From assembly GCA_947581795.1 (NCBI GenBank), contig CANPVS010000014.1, positions 1 to 60,849 of the forward strand: a DNA stretch of 60,849 nt, read 5' to 3'. Numbering within the stretch: the first letter of the stretch is position 1; every line of letters starts with the position of its first letter. The notes under the pieces are model-generated. The model saw only the letters and a program-made list of their open reading frames with translations, was not told the origin of the DNA and did not search any database. Of the stretch, positions 59,820 through 60,849 are shown piece after piece. A program made the position numbers and the translations under genes. Source of the DNA: an uncultured Oscillospiraceae bacterium. Lineage in GTDB: Bacteria; Bacillota; Clostridia; Oscillospirales; Oscillospiraceae.

Positions 59820-60284
59820 TCAGCGGTTCAGAAGCCACACCCCGGCGTTGAGATAGCCCGCGAAGGCGACCCAGAGAAGATACGGTAACATCAGCTTCCC
59901 CGCTGCGGCGTTTTCCTTCCAAAACCGCAGCACCGTGGCCAGAATGAGCGCCCACAGGAGGACCAGCCAGCCCAGGGCAAAGCCGTACCGGCCCAGGTTG
60001 AAGAAGATGATGGTCCACAGGAAATTGGCCCCCAGCTGCGCCCCATAGAGGGTGAGGGCGCTCTTCCGCCCCGGGCCGTCATGCTCCCACACCAGCCAGG
60101 CCGCTATGCCCATCAGCACGAACAGCACCGTCCACACCACCGGGAACACCCATCCCGGCGGCGCCAGGGGCGGCTGGTCCAAAAAGGCGTACTTCTCCAT
60201 GGACGACCGGGTCAGCAGCGCGGACAGTCCGCCCACGCCCATACTCACCGCCAGACTTATGATCAGGGGCTTCTTGCTTTTCAT
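59820..60284 (-). CDS. tspO: TspO/MBR-family membrane protein
   Basis: 154 aa with five transmembrane helices. Signature segments are QPPLAPPGWVFPVVWTVLF, ANFLWTIIFFNL and the C-terminal LPYLLWVAFAGYLNAGVWLLN. TspO proteins bind porphyrins and are linked to stress responses. It is monocistronic, with a TATACT-like -10 about 45 bp upstream but no clear -35. Confidence 0.95.
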   Translation of the reverse strand: MKSKKPLIISLAVSMGVGGLSALLTRSSMEKYAFLDQPPLAPPGWVFPVVWTVLFVLMGIAAWLVWEHDGPGRKSALTLYGAQLGANFLWTIIFFNLGRYGFALGWLVLLWALILATVLRFWKENAAAGKLMLPYLLWVAFAGYLNAGVWLLNR

Positions 60285-60374
60285 CGTACCCGTCCTTTCG
60301 TTGCTCTTCCGTAAAGTATATGTCTTTTCCGGGAGAACATGCGCGGCGGGCGGCGCAGAAAAATTGCAGCAAAA

Positions 60375-60490
60375 GGCCCCCTTGTGTAAAGGGGGCTGTC
60401 AGCGAAGCTGACTGGGGGATTGTTTTACCCAGGTGTAACAACCCCTCCGCCTCGCTGCCGCTCGGCACCTCCCCTTGCACAGGGGAGGCT
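60375..60490. repeat. Palindromic MITE-like element, type B (full copy)
   Basis: Same ends as the copy at 21045 (GGCCCCCTTGTGTAAAGGGGGC and CCTCCCCTTGCACAGGGGAGGC), inner stem CAGCGAAGCTG. Its upstream side marks the boundary between GC-rich DNA and the AT-rich gene that follows. Confidence 0.87.
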
Positions 60491-60519
60491 TTCAGCAGTG
60501 AATGCCAAACGGGAATTTT

Positions 60520-60849
60520 TCAACCTTCGTATTCCCACAAGCCCAATTTACCCTTTGCCAAAACTGGGGCTATTTTTTCTACATTTTCAATCTTAAATCC
60601 GTATCCATACCAGTTATTATTTTCTGTTGTACTTTCGTAAATTGCAAAATTTTTCTTTCTGAGAACTTCCTTCATCTCATCGTTCATCTCAACACAGTCC
60701 GTTATGGCGGCTTTTGCAACAAAACAACCTAAAGGATAATCGAGATTAAGGTGTGCAAATCTTTTCATAGCGGCTTTATCGACACCTTTTCCTGCATGAA
60801 TCAATATATCTCCACGATATTTTGTTTTCCATGTTCGGAATTCATATTC
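60520..60849 (-). CDS. ASCH-domain protein, partial (starts beyond the window)
   Basis: 109 residues visible, open to the window end. EYEFRTWKTKYRGDILIHAGKG matches the RNA-binding-like ASCH/PUA-type fold, where ERRTW and ILIHAS motifs are typical, and the C-terminus FKIENVEKI is also usual. ASCH proteins are thought to act on RNA or modified nucleosides; the function here is unknown. The DNA is markedly AT-rich compared with all neighbours, suggesting recent acquisition. Confidence 0.72.
   Translation of the reverse strand, partial: EYEFRTWKTKYRGDILIHAGKGVDKAAMKRFAHLNLDYPLGCFVAKAAITDCVEMNDEMKEVLRKKNFAIYESTTENNNWYGYGFKIENVEKIAPVLAKGKLGLWEYEG

Overview
The window is GC-rich, densely coded DNA from a Gram-positive anaerobe, most likely a gut member of the Oscillospiraceae (Clostridium cluster IV). 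This is judged from gene content: a VanW-domain protein, CIRCE-controlled htpG, a CbxX/SpoVK-type AAA protein, HemW, an Rrf2/iscSU/mnmA operon, YesL-like DUF624 proteins, and strong AGGAGG ribosome binding sites. Assignments come from reading motifs; no database search was run.

Layout. 1-8.8 kb is housekeeping: metG (cut by the window start), a VanW cell-wall protein, hemW, an AAA ATPase, a secreted protein and htpG behind a perfect CIRCE operator. 9.0-21.0 kb is a seven-gene minus-strand hexuronide operon: HAD hydrolase, two tandem NagZ-type GH3 enzymes, uxuA, uxuB, a GH2 glycosidase and a GPH symporter, with a divergent LysR regulator. 21.2-27.2 kb holds a large wall-binding surface protein between two tyrosine recombinases. 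One recombinase has all catalytic residues and the other has lost most of them. Between the surface gene and the intact recombinase lies an apparent invertible promoter: two inverted core sites of the arm-core-arm type enclose one strong promoter, which points away from the surface gene in this assembly. 27.4-28.0 kb is a damaged HEPN/MNT module beside a nested palindromic element.

28.1-54.9 kb is a mannan (probably acetylated galacto-glucomannan) utilization locus. A plus-strand operon carries a cytoplasmic GH26, a LacI regulator and a cellobiose/mannobiose 2-epimerase. A 17-gene minus-strand block carries secreted GH5, GH36, secreted GH26, two solute-binding proteins, two permease pairs, an NHL/YIP1/DUF5696 membrane cassette, two DUF624 proteins, a secreted triple-repeat protein and two SGNH acetylesterases of CE2 and CE17 type. 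The logic is: cut mannan outside, import oligomers, remove acetyl and galactosyl groups, then epimerize and cut inside. No transporter ATPase and no GH130 phosphorylase is present in the window.

55.2-55.8 kb is the scar of a mobilizable element. 55.9-59.7 kb is an iron-sulfur/tRNA-thiolation operon (iscS, iscU, mnmA, HD protein, rrf2) with a consensus promoter and palindromic upstream sites. tspO and an AT-rich partial ASCH-domain gene end the window. About eight copies of roughly 115-bp palindromic MITE-like elements, in two sequence types, sit between genes. One half-copy has become the C-terminus of the AAA protein.
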